From an uncultured Bacillota bacterium (GTDB taxonomy: Bacteria > Bacillota > Dehalobacteriia > UBA4068): 14,976 nt of DNA. The stretch spans positions 1 to 14,976 of the forward strand of contig CAKRYM010000019.1 in assembly GCA_934427095.1 (NCBI GenBank). The letters are read 5' to 3'. Each line of letters starts with the position of its first letter. Within the stretch, counting starts at the first letter, position 1. Position numbers and translations under genes: made by a program. Shown piece after piece: positions 13,019 through 14,976 of the stretch. The notes below the pieces were generated by a model. It did not search any database and was not told where the DNA came from. It saw only the letters and a list, made by a program, of their open reading frames with translations.

Positions 13019-14386
13019 ATGAAACGGATTTTGTTGTTGCTTTGTTTACTTTTGGCTGTCTTTGCTTTTGCTGCTTGCGAGAATGGCGAGGATTTGTCTG
13101 ATACGGAGAATACCGATACCAGCATGGTGGAACTGGGGGATACGCCAGTTACCATTACCTTCTGGCATTGTGCTTCGGAAGAAGCCGGCGTATTGTTGGA
13201 AGGGTATATCCAGCAGTTTAATGAAGAAAATCCCTATGGCATTACCGTAGAGGGCATTTATCAGGGCCAGTATGCGGACGCTACTACCTTGTTGAAAACC
13301 ATGCTTTCCGCAGAAAATGTGGAAGAATTGCCGGATGTGATGCAGATGGACGCCACCGGTAAAATTCCTTACGCTACTTCTGGTCTAGCCTTTACCATTG
13401 ACGATTGTTTAGCAGAAGGCGGGGATGAAGGAGCAGTTTCTTCCCAGCTGACTGGGGCCTTAAGCAATTGGACCTATGCCGGGGAACAGTTGGGCTTGCC
13501 CTTTGCCACCTCCACCACCATTACCTATTATAATGCGGATCTGTTGGCAGAAGCTGGTTGGGATCATGCTCCCGCTACCTTTGCGGAAGTAGAAGCCTTG
13601 TATCAGGATATGCAGGCGACTGGCCTTACAGCAAAGGCTTTGCAATGCATTCCGAACACTCCTACCTTGGCCAATTGGCTGGGACAGCTGGGTAGCGATG
13701 TGGTGGATCAGGAGAACGGTACCGCTGGGGTTGCTTCCAAGCTGGCTTGTATAGAAAACGGGGCTTTGGTGGAATTCCTCACCGCTTGGCAATCCATGTA
13801 TGAAAGCGGCGCTTTGGTGAATGGGGAATCCTCCGTGGAATCTTTTGTGGCCGGAGAAACCGCTTTGCTGATTGCATCTTCCTCTGGGCTCGCTTCCATG
13901 TTGGAGAAAGTGGATGGCAACTTTACTTTGGGAACCTCCCCTTATTTGCGGGTGAATGAGGAAGCTGCGGCGGGCGCTACGGTTTCCGGCTCTTGTCTGG
14001 TGATGTTCGATCATCAGGACGGCCTAAAAAAAGCAGCGGCTTGGGCCTTTGTCCAGTATTTGACCTCTGGCGAAATCCAGGCGGATTTTGCTGCGCATAC
14101 GGGCTATGTGCCCAGTAATGTGGATGCGGTAGAGGATGCGGCTTACGGAGCATTGTTAACGGAATATCCGCAGTATAACGTAGCCATGGAGCAAATTTCC
14201 ATGATGCCTGAAACCATGCGCAGCGTTACCGTAGGCCCGGCCACGGATTTCTATTATATGATTAATCAATGTGTGGCCAATATGTTGGACCAAGGGCAAA
14301 CCCCGGAAGAAGCAGCGGCAAACATGGAGAAGGAACTGAATGGCTTGTTGGAGAATTACCTGCAAAACAATTCCCAGGAGGAATAA
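13019..14386 (+). CDS. Sugar ABC transporter substrate-binding lipoprotein (UgpB-like)
   Basis: This extracellular binding protein (455 aa from ATG 13019) delivers the ligand to the two permeases. The signal peptide MKRILLLLCLLLAVFAFAAC ends at the lipid-modified C20; the -3 position is Phe, slightly off the usual lipobox. The mature part starts with a polar Glu/Asp-rich linker, then TITFWHC, the opening beta strand of solute-binding family 1, and EGIYQGQYADATTLL, which aligns with the UgpB group by eye. The C-terminal TPEEAAANMEKELNGLL helix is also typical. Related members bind glycerol-3-phosphate, phosphodiesters or oligosaccharides; I cannot choose among these. No ATPase gene is present before the window end. 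Ribosome site GAGGAGGAG precedes the start. Confidence 0.92.
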   Translation: MKRILLLLCLLLAVFAFAACENGEDLSDTENTDTSMVELGDTPVTITFWHCASEEAGVLLEGYIQQFNEENPYGITVEGIYQGQYADATTLLKTMLSAENVEELPDVMQMDATGKIPYATSGLAFTIDDCLAEGGDEGAVSSQLTGALSNWTYAGEQLGLPFATSTTITYYNADLLAEAGWDHAPATFAEVEALYQDMQATGLTAKALQCIPNTPTLANWLGQLGSDVVDQENGTAGVASKLACIENGALVEFLTAWQSMYESGALVNGESSVESFVAGETALLIASSSGLASMLEKVDGNFTLGTSPYLRVNEEAAAGATVSGSCLVMFDHQDGLKKAAAWAFVQYLTSGEIQADFAAHTGYVPSNVDAVEDAAYGALLTEYPQYNVAMEQISMMPETMRSVTVGPATDFYYMINQCVANMLDQGQTPEEAAANMEKELNGLLENYLQNNSQEE

Positions 14387-14389
14387 AGG

Positions 14390-14976
14390 ATGGAAATCTC
14401 CACTTCCACCAATTTATGTGCTTTTCGACCGGATGGGGGAAAAAACGGCTTTTCCTATTGCATCAAAGAATGTGCGGCCGGGGGGTATCGGGTGTTGGAT
14501 TTGAACCTTTGCGAAGCCATGAACCCCACTTCCCGGTTGAGAACTGAGCCTTGGCAGGCTTATGGGGAGGATATCGCCCGCTGGGCAGAGGAGGCTAAGG
14601 TTACCTTTGCTCAGGCGCATTTGCCCTATTATGATCTCTTTGCAGAAAAGGACGCCTCCCGGCGGGAATTGATGGAGAAGCTGATTCGCCGGGCGATTCT
14701 GGTTTGTGGGATGTTGCAGATTCCTTGGGCTGTGACGCATCCAGGGACGGTGTATGAAGCTGGGCCCAATATGTCGGTTTCTTTACGGCGTAATCTGGAT
14801 TATTATTCTCCTTTGGTGGATTTGGCGTCTGCCCAAGGGGTGGGCATTGCCCTGGAAAATGATTTTGAGTATTTGGGGCCGCGTCGGCAACGCGTTTTTT
14901 GCGCTGCGCCTGGAGAGTTGGCTGATTTGGTGGATGCCTTTCATGCCCCTGAAGCAGTGGGGGCTTGCTATGATTT
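14390..14976 (+). CDS. Sugar phosphate isomerase/epimerase-like TIM barrel, 5' part
   Basis: The first 195 residues of a xylose isomerase-like TIM-barrel (AP endonuclease 2 superfamily) protein are in the window; the rest is cut off. Seen features are the opening MEISTSTNL strand, the conserved QAHLPYY segment (75-81), WAVTHPG (113-119) with a likely metal-ligand His, and GIALENDF (152-159) whose E156 fits a metal-binding Glu. Such enzymes isomerise or epimerise sugars, often those brought in by an adjacent ABC transporter. It begins four bases after the binding protein stop, with AGGAGGA six bases upstream, so it belongs to the same operon. The specific substrate is unknown. Confidence 0.85.
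   Translation, partial: MEISTSTNLCAFRPDGGKNGFSYCIKECAAGGYRVLDLNLCEAMNPTSRLRTEPWQAYGEDIARWAEEAKVTFAQAHLPYYDLFAEKDASRRELMEKLIRRAILVCGMLQIPWAVTHPGTVYEAGPNMSVSLRRNLDYYSPLVDLASAQGVGIALENDFEYLGPRRQRVFCAAPGELADLVDAFHAPEAVGACYD

Noticed and set aside
13460..14014. 184-residue frame on the minus strand opposite the binding protein
   Set aside because: It lies entirely within the lipoprotein gene, has no start signals, and its composition is that of antisense coding.

Overview
The window looks like chromosome of a spore-forming Gram-positive bacterium of the Firmicutes, probably class Clostridia. Base composition is near half GC by eye. Shine-Dalgarno sites are strong (AGGAGG type), there are several housekeeping-type promoters and intrinsic terminators, and sporulation-linked genes (cwlD, a ylxY-type deacetylase, ymxH) are present. 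The genus cannot be told from the sequence alone.

Region 1 (1-1443): the 3' end of rplM and all of rpsI, closed by a strong terminator, then cwlD on the minus strand. rpsI followed by cwlD is a familiar Bacillus-like neighbourhood. Region 2 (1444-6127): a plus-strand run of ylxY-like deacetylase, D,D-carboxypeptidase, M16 peptidase (mlpA/ymxG), dut, ymxH and dapB. It resembles the ylxY-mlpA-ymxH locus of Bacillus, but dapB follows ymxH instead of the dipicolinate synthase genes. A strong hairpin terminator lies inside this run, directly before the M16 peptidase.

Region 3 (6145-7983): a minus-strand pair, a D-2-hydroxyacid dehydrogenase followed by murI, sharing a bidirectional terminator with dapB. 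Region 4 (8011-9638): cdd and a BMP-family lipoprotein, read divergently from the previous pair; together they suggest nucleoside salvage. Region 5 (9639-10006): no protein gene. It holds a consensus promoter, a well-conserved FMN riboswitch and a terminator, but no gene for the riboswitch to control. This is the most unusual item in the window.

Region 6 (10007-11171): an ArsB/NhaD-type transporter on the minus strand. Region 7 (11268 to end): a CUT1-type sugar or glycerol-phosphate ABC transporter (two permeases and a lipoprotein) followed by a sugar phosphate isomerase/epimerase-like TIM barrel cut by the window end. No ATPase gene is in view, so the operon either continues past the window or uses a shared ATPase encoded elsewhere.

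Most of the content is ordinary. I found no CRISPR array, insertion sequence, tRNA or rRNA, and no clear defence or mobile system. The points worth a second look are the gene-less FMN riboswitch, the terminator in front of mlpA, the uncertain N-terminus and altered active site of the ylxY-like protein, and an inverted repeat between cwlD and ylxY.
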